From the NCBI RefSeq assembly GCF_014649375.1, contig NZ_BMSX01000020.1, positions 146,852 through 210,851 on the forward strand: DNA of 64,000 nucleotides. Reading direction: 5' to 3'. Every line of letters begins with the position of its first letter. The stretch's first letter is position 1. The notes under the pieces were generated by a model that was not told the DNA's origin, ran no database searches, and worked only from the letters and a program-made list of their open reading frames with translations. The stretch comes from Streptomyces aurantiogriseus. GTDB taxonomy: Bacteria > Actinomycetota > Actinomycetes > Streptomycetales > Streptomycetaceae. A program made the position numbers and the translations under genes. Below are positions 1-7,679 of the stretch, piece after piece.

Positions 1-1316
1 TCGCGCACCTCCTCCTCGGCGTACTCCTCCAGCTCGCGCCGCCAGCGTCGTACGGCCAGGCCGATGCGGTGTTCGGCGGTCTCCAGGGAGGGGTCGTGCT
101 CCAGCAGGGACGGGGCGGCGGCGCCCGGTTCGCGGCGCCAGGCCTCGTCGACGCGCTCGTCGGCCGCGGTGACCGCGCACAGCAGGAGCGCGGCCAGGCT
201 CTCGGTGAGGGCGTCGAGGAGTTCGCTCGCGGTGCAGTCCAGCGGGAAGGCCCGCCAGCGCTTCAGAGCGTCCCCGGCGAGCACGGCCCCGCTCTGCAAC
301 CGCCCCCGCACGCGCGTGTGCTCGCTGTCGTACGCCCCCTCGACGGCCGAGGTGAGCCGCAGGGCGGCCGCGTACTGGGCGGCGGCGGCGCCGGCCAGTT
401 CGGGCATCCGGGTCTTGAGGGAGTCGAGGACGCCGTGAGCCGTGCGGGCCATCGCGTGGTGGCGGGCGGCGAGGTCCTGGGCGTGGTGGACGAGCCAGGT
501 CCGCAGCGGTGCCACGGCGGTGGCCGGCAGCAGTCCGCCGCCCCAGGCGGACTCGGGCAGTTCGGGCACGGTGAAGCGCGGTACGTCGCCCAGCCCGGCC
601 TTGGTGAGCAGTGCGGCGTACTGCCGGGACACCTCGCCGACCACCTGGTGGGGCACGCGGTCGAGGACGGTCACGAGCGTCGCCCGGTACTCCTTGGCGG
701 TGCGCAGGAGGTGCCAGGGGACGGCGTCGGCGTACCGCGCGGCCGTGGTGACCATCACCCAGATGTCCGCGGCACAGATCAGTTCGGCGGCGAGGACACG
801 GTTGTCGGCGACGAGGGAGTCGACGTCGGGCGCGTCGAGGAGGGCGAGGCCGGGCGGGAGGGTTTCGGCGGTCTCGATCCGCAGCACGCGTCTGCCGTCC
901 TCGCCGGGCAGCAGAAGATCGTCGCCCGGGCCCTGCCCGGGCACCCACATGCGCGTGAGGTCGGGCAGCACCCGCATGCCGCTGAACCAGTGATGGTCCT
1001 CCGGATGGCACACCAGCACCGGAGTCCGTGTCGTCGGCCGCAGCACGCCCGCCTCGCTGACGCGCCGCCCCACGAGGGAATTGACGAGCGTCGACTTGCC
1101 GGCGCCCGTGGAACCGCCCACGACGGCCAGCAATGGCGCTTCGGGCTGCCGCAACCGGGGCACCAAGTAGTCGTCGAGCTGGGCGAGCAGTTCGTCGCGG
1201 TTGGCACGCGCGCGTGGAGCCCCCGTCAGGGGCAGCGGGAAGCGTGCGGCGGCGACACGGTCGCGCAGGGCGGAGAGTGCGTCGAGCAGCTGAGGCCGTA
1301 CGTCCAAGGTCACCAC
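1..1316 (-). CDS. dynamin-like GTPase, C-terminus cut by window edge
   Basis: A P-loop (GGSTGAGKST) lies about 64-73 residues from the start. A G3-like segment with LLDAPDVDS follows, and then a long helical region without membrane segments. This is the layout of the bacterial dynamin/YfjP-type GTPases often found in Streptomyces. They bind GTP and are thought to act at membranes, but no substrate can be read from the sequence. The start is GTG at 1316 or the adjacent in-frame GTG at 1313; the nearby ATG reaches a stop after one codon, and no strong ribosome-binding site is seen. The reading frame is still open at base 1, so the C-terminal part is missing. The AT-rich stretch at about 1320-1365 is probably its promoter. 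Confidence 0.75.
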   Translation of the reverse strand, partial: MVTLDVRPQLLDALSALRDRVAAARFPLPLTGAPRARANRDELLAQLDDYLVPRLRQPEAPLLAVVGGSTGAGKSTLVNSLVGRRVSEAGVLRPTTRTPVLVCHPEDHHWFSGMRVLPDLTRMWVPGQGPGDDLLLPGEDGRRVLRIETAETLPPGLALLDAPDVDSLVADNRVLAAELICAADIWVMVTTAARYADAVPWHLLRTAKEYRATLVTVLDRVPHQVVGEVSRQYAALLTKAGLGDVPRFTVPELPESAWGGGLLPATAVAPLRTWLVHHAQDLAARHHAMARTAHGVLDSLKTRMPELAGAAAAQYAAALRLTSAVEGAYDSEHTRVRGRLQSGAVLAGDALKRWRAFPLDCTASELLDALTESLAALLLCAVTAADERVDEAWRREPGAAAPSLLEHDPSLETAEHRIGLAVRRWRRELEEYAEEEVR

Positions 1317-1637
1317 ATGCGAAGAATGCCCAATTTTAGGGGATTTATGAAGCATATAGGCATGCCTGCGCGCCGACAGGACACAAGGGACGGAAGGTGC
1401 GACTGGGACGAGGGCACAGCCCAGGCATAACGAGTGCACAACACCCGGGGCTCGAGACGCCAAAAGCGATGCACGATTCGTACCTGCCTGCGATTATCAG
1501 GACCGCTTCACTGAACCTCCACATTGAGCCACGGAGGAGAAGCGCTCAGGACAAGGAACCGGGAGCCCTATCCTTGTCCCCGGCAACGTCACGGATCAGC
1601 CCACACCCGGGCACCACGTACGAGGCCACCACACCCG
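1317..1637. other. intergenic region between GTPase gene and tRNA
   Basis: No gene is supported here. The first 50 bases are unusually AT-rich for this genome and hold promoter-like hexamers on the minus strand (TAAAAT near 1333-1338) that could drive the GTPase gene. The rest, up to the tRNA, shows no convincing coding pattern. Confidence 0.5.
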
Positions 1638-1710
1638 GCCCCCGTAGCTCAGTGGATAGAGCAGGCGCCTTCTAAGCGCTTGGCCGCAGGTTCGAGTCCT
1701 GCCGGGGGCG
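1638..1710 (+). tRNA. tRNA-Arg, anticodon TCT
   Basis: A complete 73-base cloverleaf can be drawn. The acceptor stem is GCCCCCG/CGGGGGC, the D-arm is GCTC/GAGC, the anticodon loop is CTTCTAA with TCT at its centre, and the T-arm is GCAGG TTCGAGT CCTGC. The discriminator base is G1710 and the CCA end is not encoded. TCT decodes the rare AGA (and AGG by wobble) arginine codons. tRNA-Arg genes are common integration targets, but no integrase or duplicated 3' end is visible in the flanking sequence. Confidence 0.95.
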
Positions 1711-1735
1711 CCCAGACTCATTCACCCGGTCGCCG

Positions 1736-2512
1736 TCACCTTCCCGGGTCGTACGCCGCCACCGCGGCCGACGCGTCCCGCTGATCGAGCCGCACTCCGC
1801 TCACCCCCACGACCACGGCCGATGCCGGATGCACCCCGTCAACGATCATGTCCGCCATGGCCAGTTCGGGCCGCGCGGCGAGCTGATCCGGCCAGGCGAG
1901 CACGGCCGGCGGAGCATCCGGAGCGGACACCTCCAGTCCTCGGAGCGGCACGCGCAGGCCCACACCAAGCGCCTTCAGTACGGCCTCCTTGCGTGTCCAG
2001 GTGCGCAGGAAGGCGGAGCGTCGCTCGCCGGACGGGCGGGCGTACAGGGCCGTCAGTTCGGTGTCGGTGAGGGCGCTCGGCGCCGCCGTGTCGAGGTCGA
2101 GGCGCACGGCGTTCTCCTCGACGTCGAGGCCGACCGCCGCGCCACGGCAGACGGCCACCCCGATCACCTCACCGCTGTGGGTGACGGAGAAGTCGACGCC
2201 GGCGTACTCGGACGCCTGCGGCACCGCCAGTTCCGCCTTGCCGTGCGGGCCGCCGCAGCGCGGGCACACGCGGCGCAGGGGGACGTCGGCGGGAGGCAGG
2301 CCGAGGAGTTCCCCCAGGGCGAGACGGCTGAGTGCACAACCGACCAGAAATCGCCCCCTGTTGGCGTAGTCGGCGGTCGCCTCGTACCGGGCGCGCTCCA
2401 CGGGATCGAGCAGCCGCAGGAGCCCCGCGTGCCCGTCGGCCCGACGCGCCCACCACACCTGCACCGCATGTCGCCCTGTCACATGCCTCACCCTGATCGA
2501 TGATCGGCCCAC
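1736..2512 (-). CDS. Sfp-type 4'-phosphopantetheinyl transferase
   Basis: The 258-residue protein is the usual length for the Sfp family. These enzymes transfer phosphopantetheine from CoA to a serine of carrier proteins. FSVTHSG (108-114), the magnesium-binding GLDVEE (128-133) and WTRKEAVLKALG (172-183) are the family signatures. A CPRCGGPHGK segment at 83-92 is also typical of the broad-range actinobacterial type. The start could instead be a GTG 13 codons inside, which has a closer AGGGTGAGG. The gene stands alone, but an orphan acyl carrier protein gene lies 5 kb away at 7317-7610, and this enzyme is a plausible activator for it (inference). Its target could equally be a synthase elsewhere in the genome. 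Confidence 0.9.
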   Translation of the reverse strand: MGRSSIRVRHVTGRHAVQVWWARRADGHAGLLRLLDPVERARYEATADYANRGRFLVGCALSRLALGELLGLPPADVPLRRVCPRCGGPHGKAELAVPQASEYAGVDFSVTHSGEVIGVAVCRGAAVGLDVEENAVRLDLDTAAPSALTDTELTALYARPSGERRSAFLRTWTRKEAVLKALGVGLRVPLRGLEVSAPDAPPAVLAWPDQLAARPELAMADMIVDGVHPASAVVVGVSGVRLDQRDASAAVAAYDPGR

Positions 2513-2540
2513 GCCCTACACTCCTGCTCGCCCCGCAGGA

Positions 2541-2640
2541 CCTCGCCCCGAACCACACCTCGCCCGAACCGCACCTCGCCCCGAACCACACCTCGCCCGA
2601 ACCGCACCTCGCCCCGAACGACACCTCGCACGAGCGACCG
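2541..2640. repeat. short tandem repeat upstream of the hydrolase gene
   Basis: A 33-base unit made of two related halves (CCTCGCCCCGAACCACA and CCTCGCCCGAACCGCA) occurs twice in full at 2541-2573 and 2574-2606. A degenerate third copy follows to about 2640. It fills the intergenic space between the PPTase gene and the alpha/beta hydrolase gene. Confidence 0.8.
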
Positions 2641-2698
2641 CTCACGCGACGACCGCTCACCGACGACCGCTCAGACGACAGACAGGGGAAGCAGCCGG

Positions 2699-3544
2699 AT
2701 GCGCCTGCACACACAGGAGTGGGGGACGGGTGAGCGTCTCGCCGTCCTCGTCCACGGCATCATGGCCGACCATCGCACCTGGCACGAACTGGTCCCGGTC
2801 CTGACGGACAGGGGCTACCGCGTCCTCGCCGTGGACCTGCGCGGGCACGGAGCCAGCGCCCGCGGGGCGTACGCGCCGCAGCTCTTCGCCGAGGACCTGC
2901 TGGAGACGCTCCCGCGCCGCCCCGAACTGGCGCTGGGGCATTCGCTGGGCGCACTGGCCCTGGCCCTGGCAGTGGAAGAACTGGCGCCTGACCGAGCGGT
3001 CTATTCGGAACCGGCCTGGCGGCTGTCCGGCTCCCAGGGCACCCTGGACCCGGCCCTCTTCACGCTCTTCAAGCGCTCTCCCCGCCTGCTGAGGAGCTTC
3101 TCCCGCCCTCCGGAGAACGCCCGCCCGGCGGCCGCCCCACCGGCGACCAGCACGACCCCACCGACGGACGACCGGCCGAGGCACAACCGGCCGACGGGCG
3201 ACCGGCCCACGGGCGACCGACCAGCGGCCGACCGGACCACGGACGCCGCACAGCTCAGCGCCCGGGAAACCGCACGGATCGCCGCCGAACGCCAGGCCCT
3301 CGACTCCTGGGACGAGAACAGCGCCCTCGCGCTCTCCTCCTACCGGCTCGTCGACCACACCCCGAAGAAGGCCCTGGTGCGTTCCCTGGTCCAGGCCTCA
3401 GATCCGAGCCTGCTCGTCAGCACGGAGATGAGGGCGGAACTGGTGCGACGCGGTTTCGAGGTGCGTACGGTGCCCGCGGCACCGCACGCCATCCACCGGA
3501 ACCATTTCGACGCGTTCGTCACGTCCCTGTCGGGGTGGTTGTGA
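2699..3544 (+). CDS. alpha/beta hydrolase with repetitive insert
   Basis: The 281-residue protein shows an alpha/beta-hydrolase fold: oxyanion-hole VHGIM at 18-22, nucleophile elbow GHSLG (80-84, Ser82), a likely acid at Asp235 and a His in the HAIHRNH cluster at 263-269. The substrate cannot be told. Residues 140-183, where the lid usually sits, are a low-complexity Pro/Arg/Asp/Thr stretch with RPTGDRPTGDRP repeats. It is probably disordered and variable between strains. GGGGAA lies about 9 bases before the ATG. The gene is divergent from the PPTase. It could be a thioesterase-like partner of the carrier-protein locus downstream, but nothing in the sequence shows this. Confidence 0.8.
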   Translation: MRLHTQEWGTGERLAVLVHGIMADHRTWHELVPVLTDRGYRVLAVDLRGHGASARGAYAPQLFAEDLLETLPRRPELALGHSLGALALALAVEELAPDRAVYSEPAWRLSGSQGTLDPALFTLFKRSPRLLRSFSRPPENARPAAAPPATSTTPPTDDRPRHNRPTGDRPTGDRPAADRTTDAAQLSARETARIAAERQALDSWDENSALALSSYRLVDHTPKKALVRSLVQASDPSLLVSTEMRAELVRRGFEVRTVPAAPHAIHRNHFDAFVTSLSGWL

Positions 3545-3607
3545 TCGGGGTGGTGGTGACCGGGGCGGTGGCGACCCCGCGGAAGACGGTGCCGACGACT
3601 CGGTGAA

Positions 3608-3988
3608 TCAGTGCACCGCGCGCAGCATGCGCGTCACGTTGATCTTCGTCGGCGACAGGCCGAGCTCCACGCTCTGCATCATCCGCTCGCCGTTCAGCCG
3701 GCCGTACGCCAGCAGATCGACGTTGGCCAGGCTGAATTCCGGCCAGGTGTGAATGCTCAGATGAGACGCGGAAAGCAGCAGAATGGCGGTGACGGCACCA
3801 TTGGGGAAAACGTGCGAGGCTTCACCGAGAACCTGGGCGTTCCCCTTTTCGGCAGCCGTACGCAGCACCTGGAGGAGGCGCTGTTCGTCGGTCAGGATGC
3901 TGTGGTCGCTCACCCACACGTCGACGGCGTAGGAGCACAAATCGTCGACGTTTATTCCCTCGGTGGCGAGGCTGGCGGAGTTGGTCAT
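3608..3988 (-). CDS. speD: SpeD-like pyruvoyl-dependent decarboxylase
   Basis: The 126 residues match class 1B S-adenosylmethionine decarboxylase proenzymes in length and core (SASHLSIHTWPE, 73-84). Such proteins self-cleave before a serine, here Ser75, to make a pyruvoyl cofactor. AdoMet decarboxylase supplies the aminopropyl donor for polyamines. Against the Thermotoga enzyme (recalled), Ser63 and His68 correspond to Ser75 and His80. The catalytic Cys83 position is Tyr95 (in LLAYG instead of LFTCG), and the Glu before the cleavage serine is Ala74. This raises doubt that AdoMet is the substrate; some SpeD relatives are reported as pyruvoyl-dependent ornithine or arginine decarboxylases. The gene is divergent from the BpsA-like gene. 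No good ribosome-binding site precedes the ATG. Confidence 0.85.
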   Translation of the reverse strand: MTNSASLATEGINVDDLCSYAVDVWVSDHSILTDEQRLLQVLRTAAEKGNAQVLGEASHVFPNGAVTAILLLSASHLSIHTWPEFSLANVDLLAYGRLNGERMMQSVELGLSPTKINVTRMLRAVH

Positions 3989-4390
3989 GGGGAACCGGGG
4001 GGCGCGAACCGCTGCCCCCGTCTCCTTTCACATAGATCTGCGCTGGTCCGAGCGGCCGAAGCGGAAGGTTTCGAGGCCGAAAACCGGCGCTCGGTGTTGC
4101 CCAGCGTAGCATCCTGGACGCTCGAGGGCTCGCGTGTGCACGGCGTCAAGGGGGCCGCCCCCGCCCCTTCCCCTCGCTCCGGACATTCCGGCCGTACATT
4201 CCGGAGTAAATTCACTGGATATCCCGGAACAATCGAGGAGGAACCTTTTCCGAAATCCCTCCCCCATCCCCCTCCTCAGCTCTCTCCTCCCCTTTCTGAT
4301 TCACCGCTCCCGCACCGAGTCGAGTCGACACCCCGCCAGCCCGTATACTCGATACTCCTGGATTCCATACCGCCCGCCCGGAGCAGCATT
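3989..4390. other. divergent speD/bpsA intergenic region
   Basis: No gene is seen in these 402 bases. They hold a direct repeat ACATTCCGG at 4183-4191 and 4196-4204 (13-base period), a candidate regulatory site. A GAGGAGG at about 4231-4237 has no start codon at a usable distance. On the plus strand TATACT at 4344-4349 is a good -10 hexamer for the bpsA-like gene; the -35 is weak. The direct repeat ATACTCGATACTC overlaps that -10. Confidence 0.5.
4344..4349 (+). promoter_or_regulatory. -10 hexamer for the bpsA-HAD-ACP operon
   Basis: TATACT lies about 42 bases before the GTG of the BpsA-like gene and is the best -10 match in the divergent region. No convincing -35 stands at 17-18 bases, so an activator may be involved (inference). 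Confidence 0.45.
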
Positions 4391-6211
4391 GTGAAAAACG
4401 CGCCTCGACACCGTCGGAGTACCACAGCCGATCACGTGCTCACGGAAGTCGCGGACGCCGTCCGGCTCCAGGAGGGCCCGCCCGGAGTGCGGTCCGTCCT
4501 TCGCGCCCTGCGCCGCCTGGCTCCCGCCTCCACGAAGGACATCAGCCGCGCCACCGGCCTGCCCGTCCCGATCGTGGCCGCCGTGGGCAACGAGCTGCGC
4601 CGCCGGGACCTGCTCACCAAGGAGCGCCCCTCCCGACTGACTCCGGCCGGTCTGGACGTCGTCGCCCAGCTGGGCATGGACCTCAGCCTCGACGCCACCT
4701 GCACCACCTGCGACGGCCGCGAGCTGGTCATCCCCTCCGTGCTGGACGAGGCCGTGCGGCGGCTGCGCGCCGTCATGGAGTCGGGGCCCGCCGCCGACAT
4801 GGCCATCGACCAGTCCCACTGCACGCCCGAGACCAAGGTGCGCCGGGTCCTCGCGCTGCTCGCGTCGGGCGCGCTGCCGGGCGGCTCCCTCCTGCTGGTC
4901 GGCGACGACGACCTGATCTCCCTGGCCGTCGCCGTCGTGGGCGACGTCCTCGGCGCCCCGATCGTCGAGCGGGTGACCGTCGTGGACATCTCGCCCGAGA
5001 TCCTCGCCTACATCAGGAAGGTGTCGGCCGGCCTCGGCACCCGTGTCGAGACGGTCGAGCACGACCTGCGCCGGCCGCTGCCCGCCGAGTTGCGCGACGG
5101 CTTCGACGTGGCGATGACGGACCCGCCCTACACCCCGGAGGGCGCCCGCCTGTTCCTGTCGCGCGCCGTGGAGGGCCTGCGCCCCGGCCCCGCGCACAGC
5201 GTCTTCTTCTCCTTCGGCGGCAAGAGCCCCGACGAGATGCTCGAGGTCCAGCGCGAGATCATGGCCCTCGGCCTGGTCACCAACGGCTATATCCGCAACT
5301 TCAACGAGTACGAGGGCAGCGGCATCCTCGGCGGGGTCGGCTTCTTCCAGCACCTCCTCACCACCAGCTCGACCACCTCCCGCCAGGGCGACTACGGCGG
5401 GCCGCTCTACACCGGCGACAAGCGCACCCGGCAGCGCGAGTACGCGTGCGTGGCCTGCGGCACCCAGGTCCGGGTCGGCCCTGGCGCCCGCTGGACCTCG
5501 GTCGCCGCCCTGCGCGCCGACGGCTGCCCCCAGTGCGGCGAGGGCCCCTTCCGCCCGGGCCGCCTGGTCCCGGCGGAGGAACCCGAGACCCCGGCCGCCC
5601 CCACCACACCGGCCCCGGCCCTCGTTCCGGCACCCGCGTCCGCACCGGCACCGGCCCCCGCGCCCACCTCCCCGGCCCCCCAGCAACCCGGCTGGCACCT
5701 CCCGACCCCCGACGACCGCGCGGCTCTGGAAAAGCGGGCGGCGCCCTACTCCACCCGTCAGGCCGACGAGCGCGACCTCCCGGCCATCGGCGAGTTCGAG
5801 GCCGAGATCGCCCGTATCTCCTTCGGCGAGGACGCCGTCGACGACCCCGCCCGGCACGCGTCCCGGGTGGGCCGTGCCATGGAGAAGTCGAAGGAGGGCA
5901 TGATCGTCGCCCACCGCCCGGGCGAGGAGGCGGCCGGCTGGTGCTGGGTGAGCATCAACCAGAACCAGATGACCGGCGACCGCTACGCCAACTTCCGCTC
6001 TCTCGCGGTCGCCCCCCTGGACAACCGCGGCGACATCGCCGAGCTGCTCCTCACCGCGGGCCTGGAGTTCTGCGTGGCGAACGGCATCACGGAAGTCGTC
6101 GGCCGCGTCCACGTCGGCAACGTCCCGATGCGCACGGTCTACCGCAAGTTCGGCTTCGACCCCGCCACCCTGACGATGAAGCTGCGCCTCCCGGAGGAGG
6201 GCTCCCGATGA
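4391..6211 (+). CDS. bpsA: BpsA-type branched-polyamine synthase fused to zinc ribbon and GNAT domain
   Basis: This 606-residue protein has four parts. Residues about 20-85 form a winged-helix. Residues about 100-340 are a DUF43/BpsA aminopropyltransferase with the acidic GDDDL (171-175) and DPPYT (244-248) motifs; archaeal BpsA adds aminopropyl groups from decarboxylated AdoMet to spermidine to make branched polyamines. Two CxxC pairs (about 352 and 379) form a zinc ribbon. A Pro/Ala linker (about 397-437) leads to a GNAT acyltransferase domain (450-606). Archaeal BpsA lacks the last parts. GTG is chosen because GGAG lies 8 bases upstream; the frame is open further upstream but not coding-like. 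The HAD and ACP genes follow with overlaps, so the GNAT may acylate the polyamine product. Confidence 0.85.
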   Translation: MKNAPRHRRSTTADHVLTEVADAVRLQEGPPGVRSVLRALRRLAPASTKDISRATGLPVPIVAAVGNELRRRDLLTKERPSRLTPAGLDVVAQLGMDLSLDATCTTCDGRELVIPSVLDEAVRRLRAVMESGPAADMAIDQSHCTPETKVRRVLALLASGALPGGSLLLVGDDDLISLAVAVVGDVLGAPIVERVTVVDISPEILAYIRKVSAGLGTRVETVEHDLRRPLPAELRDGFDVAMTDPPYTPEGARLFLSRAVEGLRPGPAHSVFFSFGGKSPDEMLEVQREIMALGLVTNGYIRNFNEYEGSGILGGVGFFQHLLTTSSTTSRQGDYGGPLYTGDKRTRQREYACVACGTQVRVGPGARWTSVAALRADGCPQCGEGPFRPGRLVPAEEPETPAAPTTPAPALVPAPASAPAPAPAPTSPAPQQPGWHLPTPDDRAALEKRAAPYSTRQADERDLPAIGEFEAEIARISFGEDAVDDPARHASRVGRAMEKSKEGMIVAHRPGEEAAGWCWVSINQNQMTGDRYANFRSLAVAPLDNRGDIAELLLTAGLEFCVANGITEVVGRVHVGNVPMRTVYRKFGFDPATLTMKLRLPEEGSR

Positions 6212-7320
6212 CCGGGGTGACCGGGGTGACCGGCTTCGATCCCGACCGGGTCAAGTGCGTCGTCTGGGACCTGGACGGCACGCTGTGGGACGAGATCGCC
6301 GTGGAGTCGCCCACCGACTACCTGCCCACACCCCGGCCCGAGATGCTCGCCGTGATCGACGCGCTGGCGGCCCGCGGTGTGCTCAGCAGCCTCGCGAGCC
6401 GCAGCGCGCCCGCGGTCCTCGACCGGCTGACCGCCGTACCGGAGCTGCGTGAGCGCTTCCTCGCGCCGCAGGTGTCCTGGCAGGACAAGAGCGAGTCGCT
6501 GCGCAGGATCGCCAAGGACCTCGGGATCGCCGTGGAGGCGCTGGTCCTGGTCGACGACTCGCCGTACGAGCGCGCCGAGGTCGAGGCCCTGCTGCCGGGC
6601 GTCCGCACCCTCGCCCCCGAGGACGTGCCCGCGCTGCTGGCGGCGTTCGAGGGCCGGGAGGTCACTCCCGAGTCGCGCGAGCGGGTCAACCGCTATCGCA
6701 CCGAGGAGACCCGCCGGGCCTTGGGCGAGCGTTTCCAGGGGACGCGGGAGGAGTTCCTGCGCTGGTGCGAGATGCGGCTCACCCTCGGCGCGGCCGTACC
6801 GGACGAGGTTCCCCGCGCGCTGGAGCTCGCCGCCCGCACCCACCGTCTGAACTCCTCCGGCCTGAGCCCGGAGCGGCTGCGCGCGCTGGCCGCCTCGGAC
6901 GGGCACGAGCTGTACACCGCCCGGATGGCCGACCGCTTCGGCGCGTACGGCATCATCGGGGCCGCACTGGTCGACCGGAGCACCCCGGGCACCTGGTCGG
7001 TGCCACTGCTGGCACTCTCCTGCCGGGTCGCCGGCCGGGGCGCCGCGGCGGCCTTCCTGTTCTGGCTGATGGAGCGGGCCCGCGACGCGGGCGCCGAGGA
7101 GTTCCGGGTGACCCTGCGCCCGACCGACGCCAACCTGGAGATGCGGATCCTGCTGCGCCAGGCGGGGCTGCGCCGTACGGAGGACACCGGCGACGCCGGC
7201 GCGGAATCGGCGGTCCTGGCCCGGACCCTCCACGGCGACCTGCCGAAGCCCCCCGACTGGCTGCACGTCTCCACCCGAGAATCCACCCGAGAATCCGCCC
7301 GAAAGGACGCCGAAGCGTGA
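6208..7320 (+). CDS. HAD-IIIC family FkbH-like enzyme
   Basis: The 370-residue protein carries the HAD motifs DLDGTLW (21-27), ASRS (63-66) and VDDSPYE (115-121). Its second half resembles the GNAT-like C-terminal domain of FkbH proteins. FkbH-type enzymes take 1,3-bisphosphoglycerate, remove a phosphate and load the glyceryl group onto an acyl carrier protein, as in methoxymalonyl-ACP and tetronate pathways. The ACP gene follows directly with a 4-base overlap, and the ATG overlaps the stop of the BpsA-like gene, so the three genes are translationally coupled. None of the usual methoxymalonyl or tetronate partners (dehydrogenases, ketosynthase) is here. The exact acyl group is inferred from the family. 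Confidence 0.85.
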   Translation: MTGVTGVTGFDPDRVKCVVWDLDGTLWDEIAVESPTDYLPTPRPEMLAVIDALAARGVLSSLASRSAPAVLDRLTAVPELRERFLAPQVSWQDKSESLRRIAKDLGIAVEALVLVDDSPYERAEVEALLPGVRTLAPEDVPALLAAFEGREVTPESRERVNRYRTEETRRALGERFQGTREEFLRWCEMRLTLGAAVPDEVPRALELAARTHRLNSSGLSPERLRALAASDGHELYTARMADRFGAYGIIGAALVDRSTPGTWSVPLLALSCRVAGRGAAAAFLFWLMERARDAGAEEFRVTLRPTDANLEMRILLRQAGLRRTEDTGDAGAESAVLARTLHGDLPKPPDWLHVSTRESTRESARKDAEA

Positions 7321-7610
7321 CGGACTCCCCCCTCTCCTCCCCCGAAGACCGGGCAACGGTGGAACGGGAGCTCCGGTCGATGATCGCCGAGGCCGCCCGC
7401 CTGGACACCGCCGTGGTCGCGCAACTCCCCGCCGACACCGAGCTGTTCGGCCCGGAGATCGGCCTCACCTCGCTGGCCGGCGTGACCCTCCTGGGCGCCG
7501 TCGACAAGCGGTACGGCGTCGACGTGGCCGCCCTGGACCTGAGCCTGGACAGTCTGCAGTCCATCGCGACACTCACCGACTTCGTCGCGGCGCACCGACA
7601 GCCGCGCTGA
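7317..7610 (+). CDS. acyl carrier protein
   Basis: This 97-residue acidic protein has the four-helix carrier-protein pattern. The phosphopantetheine attachment site is GLTSL with Ser52; Thr replaces the usual Asp before the serine. It starts with GTG overlapping the stop of the FkbH-like gene. Such paired FkbH/ACP proteins usually carry a glyceryl thioester. No ketosynthase or peptide synthetase is nearby, so the acyl group is probably delivered to another acceptor. The GNAT domain of the first gene in the operon is the obvious candidate acyltransferase (inference). The Sfp-type PPTase at 1736-2512 could install the prosthetic group. Confidence 0.85.
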   Translation: MTDSPLSSPEDRATVERELRSMIAEAARLDTAVVAQLPADTELFGPEIGLTSLAGVTLLGAVDKRYGVDVAALDLSLDSLQSIATLTDFVAAHRQPR

Positions 7611-7614
7611 GCGC

Positions 7615-7660
7615 CACTCCCCGAGCTCTGCGGCCACAGTGGCCGAGCAGCCCGGGGCGC
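7615..7660. terminator. possible bidirectional terminator
   Basis: Between the convergent ACP and tyrosinase genes a GC-rich imperfect hairpin can be folded: outer arms CCCCG/CGGGG around inner CGGCC-ACAGT-GGCCG. There is no U-run, and the inner stem is interrupted by bulges. Confidence 0.35.
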
Positions 7661-7679
7661 GAACGCGCCAGAAGCGCGG

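Noticed and set aside
1638..1710. tRNA-Arg as an attachment site of an integrated element
   Set aside because: No integrase and no repeated tRNA 3' end was found in the flanking sequence.
3611..4390. Extended N-terminus for the BpsA-like protein
   Set aside because: The frame runs antisense through speD and the promoter; GTG 4391 has a ribosome site and follows TATACT.
4301..6112. 603-codon open frame on the minus strand
   Set aside because: It lies opposite the BpsA-GNAT gene and is rich in Gly/Ala/Arg with no domain; high G+C leaves the antisense frame open.
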